DNA of 64,000 nt, taken from Streptomyces sp. NBC_01217. Its GTDB lineage: Bacteria > Actinomycetota > Actinomycetes > Streptomycetales > Streptomycetaceae. Location of the stretch: the NCBI RefSeq assembly GCF_035994185.1, contig NZ_CP108538.1:8745501-8809500 (forward strand). The letters are read 5' to 3'. The notes below the pieces were generated by a model, which worked only from the letters and a program-made list of their open reading frames with translations, was not told the DNA's origin and ran no database searches. Position 1 is the first letter of the stretch. Every line of letters begins with the position of its first letter. Positions 32,411 through 39,818 of this stretch are shown piece after piece. The position numbers and the translations under genes were made by a program.

Positions 32411-34950
32411 GTCGGGTAGGTGCGGCGCATTGCTGCGCCGTACCCCCCTCAGAACCGGACGGGCGGCGTTGACCGTATCCGGCTCAAGCAGGCCCTGAAG
32501 GCCCACGGGCAGCCAGATTTGCCGGTCCACGGCTACCGCGCCAGCGGTGGCAGTGGACGTGAATCAGTCGGAAGGCGACACGATCGTCCGGCTGACCTGC
32601 GTCCGGGATGAGGGTGAGCGCGTTGCCGCGCACCGCCGTCCGGGTCGCCCGTAGCCACTGCTCCCATTCCTGGGGGCTTTGCGGCTCCCGGTCGGCATGC
32701 AGGAGAAGGCTTCCGCAGAGAGGGCACTGCCCGTGCTGCCCCTGAAGCAGGTGCAACCAGGGCGGGCTCAGCGGGGGCTTGTTCCTGCGTCGCCGCGAGG
32801 CCCGGTACTCGGTCAGCGCCGGGTCGTCCACGGACGCCCCTTTGATGACCAGCTGATGCCTGACGATCTTTGTCCAGGCGAACTTGGCGAGATAGCGGCC
32901 GGTCTCCCGGTCGCCGAATACCCACCGGTCCTGCCTGGAGGTGTTGAACCGGCCGAAGTACCGGGCTGTCACCCAGCCCCTCGGCTTGTTCGGGTGCGTG
33001 TGCCTGGCCCACTTGTAGACCAGCTTCCACACGTGGTTGTCCAGCGAGGTGAACACCTTGCTGGAGACCACGCCCCGATAGTAGGCAGCCCAACCCCGGA
33101 TGATCGGGTTGAGCTTGGTGATCACCGCTGCCGCGTTCTGTCCCCGAAGGGCCAGCACTTCGGCGGTGAGCCGTGCCCGGATTCGTCGCACGGCTGTCTT
33201 GCTCGGCTTGATCAGCAGCTTGCCGTTGAAGCGGCGGACGGTGAACCCCAGGAAGTCACAGCCTTCGTCGAGGTGCGCGATGCGCGTTTTGTCCTCGTTG
33301 AAGGCCAGCCCCCTGGGCGCCGGCCATACGGCGAGCCGTTCCTTGACCTGTTGGGCTTCCTCATGACTGTGACAGAGCACCACCAGGTCGTCGGCGTACC
33401 TGATCAAGGCCGGTGAGCCCACTGCCAGTTCACCGGCACGCGGACCGGTGGGTCGGTAGCGGACTCCGGCGGCCTCTTTTATTCCGTGCAAGGCCACGTT
33501 CATCAGCGCGGGGGAGATGATCCCGCCTTGCGGGACCCCCTCCTCGGTCGGGGCAAAGCAGCCGCGATCGATCACTCCTGCCTTGAGCCACTGCTCGACC
33601 AGTCCCCTGGCGGGGAACTGTCCGATGGCGGCCAGTAGACGATTATGGTCGATCCGGTCGAACGCCGCTGCCAGGTCCGCGTCAAGAATCCACTGCCGCT
33701 TCGGGTCCTTGCCCTTGGCGGCCAGAAAGATCGCTCCGATCGTGTCGTGGCAGCCTCGGCCGGGCCGAAATCCATAGGATCTCGGCTCGAACCGTGCCTC
33801 CCACTCAGGCTCCAACGCGTTCAGTGACACGGCTTGAAGACACCGGTCGATGATCACGGGGATGCCCAGGCCGCGCTGGCGGCCATCGGCGTTGTCGATG
33901 AACACCCGCCTGACGGGCCGGGGCTTCCAGGGGGCCGCCCGGTGCTGCATCCAGTCGGCCAGCTCGGCCTTCCCCTGGGGCAGCAGGACAACCCGCCCAT
34001 CGACACCTGCCGTCTTGCGGCCAGCGTTGACCTCCGTCACCCGCCGCATGCTCACCAGCGTGTTGGAACGGGAGCGAAGCATCAATTTCTGGAGATTGCG
34101 GACCCTTTTGAGGTCCCCTGCCTGTGACGCCGTGAAGATCCGCTGCCTCAGCCGCCGTACTTCCTCCTCCGTGCGCTGCCAGTCGATCGACTGCCAATCA
34201 GTGGAGTCGCCCTCCGGTCCGTTCACCACGCCGTCGGCACCCGAAGCGGCTCGCGCCTCGACTGTTCGTATCGTCATGGTGTCCAACTTGCCCTTCGGTT
34301 TTGGTGCTGATGGTCATCGATTCCTCACAGGCCCACCTGGCCCACGTCAGCACCCTTTCGGGTCCGGGCAGTGCCCGTATCCGGCCGGTTGTCCGCGGCG
34401 ACCAGCGGAGGTGCTGATCATCCGCCGCGGCTTCCCGTTGCCTTTCGGCCACCGGCGTTCGCTTCTTGGGCCATCCTGTTCCCGCTGGGGAGTTGGACCT
34501 TCCTTACGGTCGGCTGACCGGCGCCTTTCGGCACCGGACCCCAACGGGGTTTCCACGTTCCGCACGAGTGAGACACGACCGGGGTGGGTGCCCCCTGAAC
34601 TCCGGGGCGGCGATGCTCTCCCGGCTGACGATGGGGATTCAGCCGGCGCCTGCCGCTTCTCAACGGCCAGTCCTGCACTCCGCTGGAACAACCCATCGGC
34701 GGGGGTCACGATTACGAAGCATCATCAGGGGTTCACTTGCGTTCACCCGTCCCGTCTTCCCCTTGCCTGTAACTCCCGGATGGAACGAGAGTCCCTGGGC
34801 TTCTCCTCCGAGCTTCACACCCCGCCGTTGCCAGCGACGCATGTCGGAGTGGGGACGGGCCTTGAGCACTGGCCCGGAACTACGCTGTCGACATCAACTG
34901 TCGGCCTCCTTCAGGTAATTCACTCAAACTCGTGCGACTTCGTGTCGCAC
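32411..34950 (-). ncRNA. Group II intron with maturase
   Basis: The 5' end GTGCGACACG (at 34950) fits the GUGYG consensus. The 3' end finishes ...CTACCCGAC at 32411, preceded by a domain VI stem (GGCGCAGCAATGCGCC). Domain V is the 34-nt segment 32452-32485, with the AGC triad in GAGCCGGATACGG and closing CCGGTTC. Joining the exons at these points gives an uninterrupted transposase frame LYHERW|EHESAYYAL, which fixes both boundaries exactly. The intron encodes its own reverse transcriptase, whose stop codon overlaps the first two bases of domain V. It is inserted in the sense orientation, so splicing could restore the host message apart from the transposase's other frameshifts. Confidence 0.93.
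32484..34277 (-). CDS. ltrA: Group II intron reverse transcriptase/maturase with HNH endonuclease
   Basis: About 597 residues. The RT domain (residues about 70-360) has RGLGIPVIIDRCLQAVSLNA, YGFRPGRGCHDTI, QWILDADLAAAFDRIDH, GVPQGGIISPALMNVALHGI and the catalytic box LIRYADDLVVLC. The maturase X/thumb region has LLIKPSKTAVRRIRARL and NPIIRGWAAYYRGVVSSKVF. A C-terminal HNH-type domain has the pairs CPLC and HVHCHR. Such proteins promote splicing and retrohoming. ATG 34277 is used; TTG 34286, with GAAGG upstream, is possible. All catalytic residues seem present, so the intron may be mobile. Confidence 0.95.
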   Translation of the reverse strand: MTIRTVEARAASGADGVVNGPEGDSTDWQSIDWQRTEEEVRRLRQRIFTASQAGDLKRVRNLQKLMLRSRSNTLVSMRRVTEVNAGRKTAGVDGRVVLLPQGKAELADWMQHRAAPWKPRPVRRVFIDNADGRQRGLGIPVIIDRCLQAVSLNALEPEWEARFEPRSYGFRPGRGCHDTIGAIFLAAKGKDPKRQWILDADLAAAFDRIDHNRLLAAIGQFPARGLVEQWLKAGVIDRGCFAPTEEGVPQGGIISPALMNVALHGIKEAAGVRYRPTGPRAGELAVGSPALIRYADDLVVLCHSHEEAQQVKERLAVWPAPRGLAFNEDKTRIAHLDEGCDFLGFTVRRFNGKLLIKPSKTAVRRIRARLTAEVLALRGQNAAAVITKLNPIIRGWAAYYRGVVSSKVFTSLDNHVWKLVYKWARHTHPNKPRGWVTARYFGRFNTSRQDRWVFGDRETGRYLAKFAWTKIVRHQLVIKGASVDDPALTEYRASRRRRNKPPLSPPWLHLLQGQHGQCPLCGSLLLHADREPQSPQEWEQWLRATRTAVRGNALTLIPDAGQPDDRVAFRLIHVHCHRWRGSRGPANLAARGPSGPA

Positions 34951-36084
34951 CCCAGCGTTCGTGATAGAGGTGCACGAGGCGGTGAGCGGGGTAGCGGCGT
35001 GTGTCCAGGAGCGTGGTCATCAGACGGTAGGCGCCCTCGAAGGTGCTGCCGTCCGTGCAGCGGACGCTTACCCGGGCCTCGATGATGCGTACCTGGACGT
35101 CGCCGATGACCGAGAGGTAGGAGGAGTCGGCGAGCGCCTTCAGGACCGGTGGGCGGCGGCGCTGGTTGATGCGGCCCAGGACCTGCGCGCCGGTGGAGTG
35201 CACGGCGGCGAGGAAGTCGTTGCCGTCGAAGCCCCGGTCCCACAGCACCAGCATCTTGGGTCCCAGATGGTGCAACAGCCTGGTGGCGTACGAGGTTTCG
35301 CCTTCCCGGGTGGGGCCGAAGACCGCTCCGATCACGGCCCGGGTGCCGGTCTCGACCAGCGTCATCAGTTCGACCTGGGGATAGCCGCCGTGCGCGCACC
35401 GCCCCAGCCGGCCGCGGTTGCGCTCGCTGTCGGGCACTTTGATCGAGCTGCAGCCGTCGAACGACACCGTCCGGTACGGGCCGAACCGTACCCCTGGTGT
35501 GGCCGGCTGGGCCAGCGGCCCGGCGAGCACCTCGAACAGCGCCCGCACCGGCGCGCTGCCGAGCCTGCGGCGCAGATCACGTAGCGCTTTCGTGCTCGGG
35601 CAGACGACCGTCGGCATCCCCGCCAGACCGGCGGTCAGCTTGATGCCCCTATGGTCTGTCAACCTCGGTGCATCGCTGCTCCGGACACGATGGTCAGTCC
35701 CAGACCGGATCAGACCACGGTCCCGAACGAGGTGGCCCCATTCTCACAGTCCCAGACCAGCCGGTAGCCGATCTCGGGGAACAGGCACATCGCCAGGAAA
35801 AAATAGATGCCGACCCGCGAGGGCAGATCACGCAGCCGCCGCTGCACGGTCCCGGTCTCGGACAAGATCGCGTCGACCAGCTCGAATGGCATGACCGGTG
35901 TCAGCTCCCCCAGGTGACCGGGAGCGAACCGGCCCGCGGCCACCATCACCGTACGGGTGATGGTCGTCAGCGCCGACGACGGGGCACAATGAACAGGCAA
36001 CGGAGCTCCTTGCGGGACAAGCTGTCTTGGACGACTGCCTGTACCAACGAGCTCCGTTGCTCCACGTCGAAAACCCGTCAACAC
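34951..36084 (-). pseudogene. IS4 transposase, part upstream of the intron, with an extra insertion
   Basis: N-terminal sequence TRTVMVAAGRFAPGHLGELT, FELVDAILSETGTVQRRLRD and FFLAMCLFPEIGYRLVW is followed by about 100 bp of unrelated DNA (roughly 35660-35755). Family sequence then resumes KLTAGLAGMPTVVCPSTKAL, TVSFDGCSSIKVPDSERNRG (catalytic Asp), MLVLWDRGFDGNDFLAAVHS (second Asp) and ends LVHLYHERW at the intron. The small insertion shifts the frame, so the transposase is inactive irrespective of the intron. Confidence 0.82.
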
Positions 36085-36135
36085 CCCTTGCGTGACCTGC
36101 GAAAACGCTAACTACCCGGCCTTGGGGAAACTTCA

Positions 36136-36234
36136 CGCGGACCTACCACCGCCGTCGCAGACAAGCCGCACTCGGCCGCCTGACCGCCGTCGAATTCGAG
36201 ACCGTCATGACACCACCGGCCCTCCAGGCCGCGT
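36136..36234 (+). pseudogene. C-terminal scrap of an IS3 OrfB
   Basis: Reads TYHRRRRQAALGRLTAVEFE then PPALQAA and stop, the usual end of an IS3-family transposase. It lies directly beyond the restored right end of the preceding IS3 element, where the luciferase-like gene would be expected. Confidence 0.6.
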
Positions 36235-36408
36235 GACCGAACCTGTCACCCGAACCTGCAGCAGACCCCCGCCCTGAACGTCACCCCGCCCAGGAGGATC
36301 ACCGATCTGACCGCAGGCCGCTTACCAGGCACTATGCCCCGCCTAGTGCAGCGCGTCGCAGGTCCTTTGCCGGTTGCTGGTGGTCGCCTTGGTGACGGTG
36401 GGTGAGGA

Positions 36409-37512
36409 TCATGCGGCCTTGGTGTACTCCGCTGGGGCGGTCTGGGGGTGACGGGCGTGGTCGGCGTCGGCGTCGTAGCGCCACTGGTAGGGGCGGGCGG
36501 TGCGGTTGTGCCGGATCGTGAAAGCGGTGATCTGGGCTTCGAGGTCCTCGCGGGAGGTGAAGTCGCCGCGGCGGAGCAGGCGGCGGGTCAGGACGCCGAA
36601 CCACTGCTCGACCATGTTCAGCCAACTGGCGTGCTTGGGCGTGTGTGTGACGGTGATTCGCGGGTGGGCGGCGAGCCAGGCGCGGGTGGCCCTGGAGGTG
36701 TGCGAGGAGCCGTTGTCCATGATCAGGTGGAGGCGCAGGGCCGGGTCGGTCAGCCGGTTCAATCGCCGTAGGAAGGCGATGAAGGCGGCCGAGTCGTTGC
36801 GCTTGATGCGCTCGGCCAGGACCTGGCCGGTGGCCACGTCCATGGCGGCGACAATGGAGACGGTGCCGTGCCGGCGGTACTCGAACTCCCGCCGCTCGGC
36901 CTGTCCGGGGCGGGTGCGCCGGGTGGGGTAGCGGCGGGATTTGGCCTGAACGCCGGTCTTCTCGTCCACGCTGACCAGCAACGTGCCGGGTGGGATGTCC
37001 AGGTAGAGATGGCACACCGCGCCGGCCTGAGACCAGAACGCGTCGTCGTCGGCCCGGTTGAGCCAGCCGCGGACCCTGTGCGGGCGCACCTTCGCCTCGG
37101 CCAGGACCCGGCCGACCGTGGAGGGCGAGAGCACCAGGCCGCGTTCGGCCAGGTGGGCGGCGATTGTGACGCGGGTCCATAGCGTGGCTCCCTCGGGCGG
37201 CACGCTGGTAGCGGTGGCCACCACGGCCAGGCGCGCGCTGGGACCATGCTGTTCGGGGCGTCCGCTGCGCGGGCGATCGAACAGGCCCGCCACCCCACGG
37301 CGGCGGAAGCGTTCGCGCCAGGTGCGCACGGTGGGCACACTGCAGCCGAGCTCGGCGGCAATGGCGGTGGTGGGCCGGCCCGCGGCGGCCAGCAGTACGA
37401 TCCGTGCGCGCCGCACCACCGCCTGCCCGGCCCCGGCAGCGGCCACGAGCGTGCGCATCTTGCGTTCCTGCTTGCGTGAAAGCGGCAACGGCGGTGCGGG
37501 TGGATGGGCCAC
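36409..37512 (-). CDS. IS630-family transposase of the passenger-carrying transposon
   Basis: A 367-residue transposase. The HTH region reads GRPTTAIAAELGCSVPTVRT / WRERFRRRGVAGLFDRPRSG. The DDE core has Asp in LLVSVDEKTGVQAKSRRYP, Asp in HLIMDNGSSHTSR and Glu in SWLNMVEQWFGVLTRRLLRR. The frame and triad are intact, so the flanking 25-bp repeats may still be mobilised. It differs clearly from the IS630 copy at 10.8 kb. It is divergent from the passenger small gene at 39161 once the SDR-tetR cassette is ignored. Confidence 0.93.
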   Translation of the reverse strand: MAHPPAPPLPLSRKQERKMRTLVAAAGAGQAVVRRARIVLLAAAGRPTTAIAAELGCSVPTVRTWRERFRRRGVAGLFDRPRSGRPEQHGPSARLAVVATATSVPPEGATLWTRVTIAAHLAERGLVLSPSTVGRVLAEAKVRPHRVRGWLNRADDDAFWSQAGAVCHLYLDIPPGTLLVSVDEKTGVQAKSRRYPTRRTRPGQAERREFEYRRHGTVSIVAAMDVATGQVLAERIKRNDSAAFIAFLRRLNRLTDPALRLHLIMDNGSSHTSRATRAWLAAHPRITVTHTPKHASWLNMVEQWFGVLTRRLLRRGDFTSREDLEAQITAFTIRHNRTARPYQWRYDADADHARHPQTAPAEYTKAA

Positions 37513-37533
37513 GAAGGGTGCGTTTCCTTTGGA

Positions 37534-37565
37534 GTAAGCACCAGCCGGAAGCTGGGGCGATCATC
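37534..37565 (+). repeat. Direct repeat, left copy, bordering the SDR-tetR cassette
   Basis: A 32-bp segment including AGCACCAGCCGG. It matches 39138-39169 at 27 of 32 positions in the same orientation. The two copies bracket exactly the SDR and tetR genes and nothing else. Confidence 0.75.
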
Positions 37566-37701
37566 AATCGCTGACAGCCTCCTGACGCTTCGCTCCCTGC
37601 CGGACAGACGGGCGAAGCCGGGAGATCCCCGGTCAGGCCCGTCCCTCCGGAGGAAACGCACCTGGGCGTCGACGAGTTCGCCCAGAGAGGCCCGTGAGGC
37701 G

Positions 37702-38439
37702 TCAGCTCTGTGCCGTGGGGCGGACGACGATGTCGCCGACGTCGACGTTCGACGGCTGCTCGATCGCGAAGGCGACAGCGCGGGCGATGTCGTCGGGGGA
37801 GAGGGAGAGGGAGAAGTCGACTGCCGGGGCCTGCGACTTGACGGTGGGGCTGGTGACCGAGTCGGCGAACTCCGTCGCGACGTAGCCGGGCGAGACCATG
37901 GTGACCCGCAGGTCGGGCCCGGCCTCCTGGCGCAGTCCCTCGGAGACGGTGCGGACTGCGTTCTTCGTCGCCGCGTAGACAGCCTGGTTCGGCACGATGC
38001 GTAGCCCGGCGGTCGAGACGACGTTGACGAACTGCCCCCTGCCCTGCTTACGGAACACAGGGAGCGCTGCCGCGATCCCGTGCAGCACGCCGCGGAAGTT
38101 GACGTCGATCATCCGGTCCCAGTCCTCGACGCGCAGCTCGTCGAACGGCGAGATGGGGCCGATCCCGGCGTTGCTGACGAGGACGTCGAGCGCGCCATAG
38201 CGCCCGCAGGCGTACGCCACCAGGTCCGCGAGGTCTCCGCGGCGACGCACGTCCGTCGTCGTCCAGGCTGCCGTGCCGCCATCGGCCTCGATGCGGGCGA
38301 CGAGCGCTTCCAGCCGGTCGCTCCGACGCGCTGCGAGGACGAGCTTCGCGCCGCGCGACGCGAGGAGCAGCGCGCTCGCCTCGCCGATCCCGCTGCCCGC
38401 GCCCGTGATGGCCACCACCTTGCCGTCGATCCCTGTCAT
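37702..38439 (-). CDS. Short-chain dehydrogenase/reductase (transposon passenger)
   Basis: A 245-residue classical SDR: TGAGSGIGEASALLLASRGA, LVLAARRSDRLEAL, NAGIGPISPFDEL, the Ser in VVSTAGLRIVP, YAATKNAVRTVSEGLRQEAG. The Arg pair after the second strand suggests NADP(H). Start MTGIDGKVVA. It is divergent from a TetR-type repressor with two palindromes in the 75-bp gap, the usual arrangement for a ligand-induced detoxification or catabolic enzyme. It lies between the direct repeats in the IS630 transposon. Confidence 0.93.
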   Translation of the reverse strand: MTGIDGKVVAITGAGSGIGEASALLLASRGAKLVLAARRSDRLEALVARIEADGGTAAWTTTDVRRRGDLADLVAYACGRYGALDVLVSNAGIGPISPFDELRVEDWDRMIDVNFRGVLHGIAAALPVFRKQGRGQFVNVVSTAGLRIVPNQAVYAATKNAVRTVSEGLRQEAGPDLRVTMVSPGYVATEFADSVTSPTVKSQAPAVDFSLSLSPDDIARAVAFAIEQPSNVDVGDIVVRPTAQS

Positions 38440-38456
38440 GCGCGGCCTCCAGTGCT

Positions 38457-38501
38457 AGAAGTAAGAGGGCTATCACTTCTAAAGTAAGTGGTCTCTTACT
38501 T
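38457..38501. promoter_or_regulatory. Paired operators between the SDR and tetR-type genes
   Basis: Two symmetric elements share AAGTAAG/CTTACTT-like sequence. One is 38482-38501 with arms AAGTAAG and CTTACTT around 6 bases. The other is 38457-38480 with AGAAGT and ACTTCT at its ends. They cover the divergent promoter, as expected for TetR autoregulation. Confidence 0.7.
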
Positions 38502-38514
38502 ATAGTCAAGGAAG

Positions 38515-39141
38515 GTGGACCGAGTGACTGACGCAGCAAGTGGGGCGGGGAGTGAGCGCCCTGCCCGGGGGCAGCTCCGCTCGGCGCTGATCGCTGAGAG
38601 CTTCGTGCTGCTCTCCGAGACGGGGATGGCCGGCTTCTCCGTCGCCGAACTCGCCCGCAGGCTCGGGGTGAGCACGGCCGCCCCGTACCGTCACTTCCCC
38701 AACCGTGACGCGCTGCTCGCCGTCGTCGCGGCACAGGCCGCCGACGAGCTCACCCGGTCCATGGAGGCCGCCGTGCAGGCGGCCGGCCCCGACCCGATCG
38801 ACCGGCTCGCGGCCACCGCGGGGGCATACGTGCGCCACGTGTCCGACCGCGGCGCCGGCCTCGACGTGATCTTCGCCCGGGAGCTGAGGCCGCTGCGCGA
38901 CGCCGACGTGGCCCGGGCCGGCCGGGACCTGATGGCGCTGCTGCTCGACCTCGCCCGGCAGGCGGGCCACGCCGACCCTTCCCAAGCACTGCTCCTACTT
39001 GAACAGCTCTTCGTCCTAGCCCACGGCTACGTCACCCTGGACACGGAGGACTTCCTGACCTGCTCCCGCCTCTCCCCCGAGGATGTCGCCACACGCGCCA
39101 CGCGCGCGGCGACGGCGCTGCTGCGCGGCAACGTGACGTGA
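38515..39141 (+). CDS. TetR-family transcriptional regulator (transposon passenger)
   Basis: A 208-residue protein. The N-terminal HTH (residues about 20-68) reads LIAESFVLLSETGMAGFSVA and ELARRLGVSTAAPYRHFPNR, then DALLAVVAAQAADELTRSME. The C-terminal ligand domain resembles the WHG/TetR_C_13 type (LDLARQAGHADPSQALLLLE). GTG 38515 is used; GTG 38524 is an alternative, and AAGGAAG lies upstream. It probably represses the divergent SDR gene through the palindromes at 38457-38501. Confidence 0.92.
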   Translation: MDRVTDAASGAGSERPARGQLRSALIAESFVLLSETGMAGFSVAELARRLGVSTAAPYRHFPNRDALLAVVAAQAADELTRSMEAAVQAAGPDPIDRLAATAGAYVRHVSDRGAGLDVIFARELRPLRDADVARAGRDLMALLLDLARQAGHADPSQALLLLEQLFVLAHGYVTLDTEDFLTCSRLSPEDVATRATRAATALLRGNVT

Positions 39142-39169
39142 GCACCAGCCGGGAGCTTGGGTGATCACC
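39138..39169 (+). repeat. Direct repeat, right copy, bordering the SDR-tetR cassette
   Basis: Matches 37534-37565 at 27 of 32 positions. It overlaps the tetR stop codon and contains the start region of the small gene at 39161. Confidence 0.75.
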
Positions 39170-39499
39170 ATGCCGGTTCCCCCCAAACGCCTGAAGGAAG
39201 AGGTCGACGACACCGTCGACCACCACGCCTTCCAGCTGCAAAGCTGGCCCGCCTTGGCCGAGGTTGACACCCGGTGGCGCGGTTCGTTCGGCTACCTCAC
39301 GGCGATCGTCGAGGAAGAGGGCGAGGACGCGCGTATCCCACTGTGCCGCATCGAATACCTCGGCGACGACAACGCCTGGGGCTTCGCCATGTACTTGAGC
39401 GCCACCGACGCCTACACCGACGCGGTCTTGCGCACCGGCAGCCCGACGGCAGCCTTCGATACCGCCGCCCTCGTCCACCTCGCTGACTACCACGCGTAG
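39161..39499 (+). CDS. Small unknown protein carried by the IS630 transposon
   Basis: 112 residues from GTG 39161 (ATG 39170 alternative; GGGAG lies 5-6 bases before the GTG). Sequence: PPKRLKEEVDDTVDHHAFQL, WRGSFGYLTAIVEEEGEDAR, PLCRIEYLGDDNAWGFAMYL. It looks like a compact alpha/beta protein, acidic, with no signal or membrane segment. I do not recognise a family. It ends 22 bp inside the transposon's right repeat, so it may be an original component of this IS630 lineage. Confidence 0.6.
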   Translation: MITMPVPPKRLKEEVDDTVDHHAFQLQSWPALAEVDTRWRGSFGYLTAIVEEEGEDARIPLCRIEYLGDDNAWGFAMYLSATDAYTDAVLRTGSPTAAFDTAALVHLADYHA

Positions 39500-39548
39500 C
39501 CAGACCCCGCACACTCAACCAGCAAAGGACCTGCGACGCGCTGCACTA

Positions 39549-39716
39549 GTGACACGCCATCTCGGCGTGCTCACAGGCGTTTCCGCAGGTCAACTCATGT
39601 TTTTTCTCCGAAATCAGGCCGACATCCTCGAAGCCGTCCTCCAGCTCTGGGGAGTTTGTACAGAGCACGCGGGCGCGCTGTGGCGTGCGGAGTTGCAGTC
39701 GCGCCTCTACGTTTGA
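39549..39716 (+). pseudogene. 3' part of an ORF interrupted by the IS630 transposon
   Basis: The frame RHLGVLTGVSAGQLMFFLRN then ILEAVLQLWGVCTEHAGALW ends at 39716. Removing the transposon and one TA joins it in frame to 36332 (ATG). No family recognised; too short to be sure. Confidence 0.3.
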
Positions 39717-39818
39717 AGGTGAGGGTTCCTTGGACAGCGTTGGCAGGCGTCCCACCAGGGCCAGGGCCGAGGTACCGAGACCGTCGTCACGCCCTGAAGC
39801 AAGTGCGGAGGTCCGATT

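Larger units (their letters stand above)
31708..36124 (-). mobile_element. IS4-family element carrying a group II intron, 10-bp target duplication
   Basis: The ends are near-identical inverted repeats of about 42 bp (CAAGGCCGGGTAGTT then G/A then GCGTTTTCGCAGG) at 31708-31749 and 36083-36124. GGGAAACTTC flanks both sides (31698-31707 and 36125-36134), a 10-bp target duplication typical of IS4. Without the 2,540-bp intron the element is about 1.88 kb, close to normal IS4 size. Confidence 0.9.
36344..39548. mobile_element. IS630-type transposon carrying passenger genes
   Basis: A perfect 25-bp inverted repeat, beginning GTGCAGCGCGTCGCAGG, lies at 36346-36370 and 39522-39546. Each end is bordered by TA (36344-36345 and 39547-39548), the IS630 target duplication. 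Between them lie a full IS630 transposase gene, an SDR gene, a tetR-type gene and a small unknown gene. At 3.2 kb it is more than twice the usual IS630 length. Confidence 0.88.
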
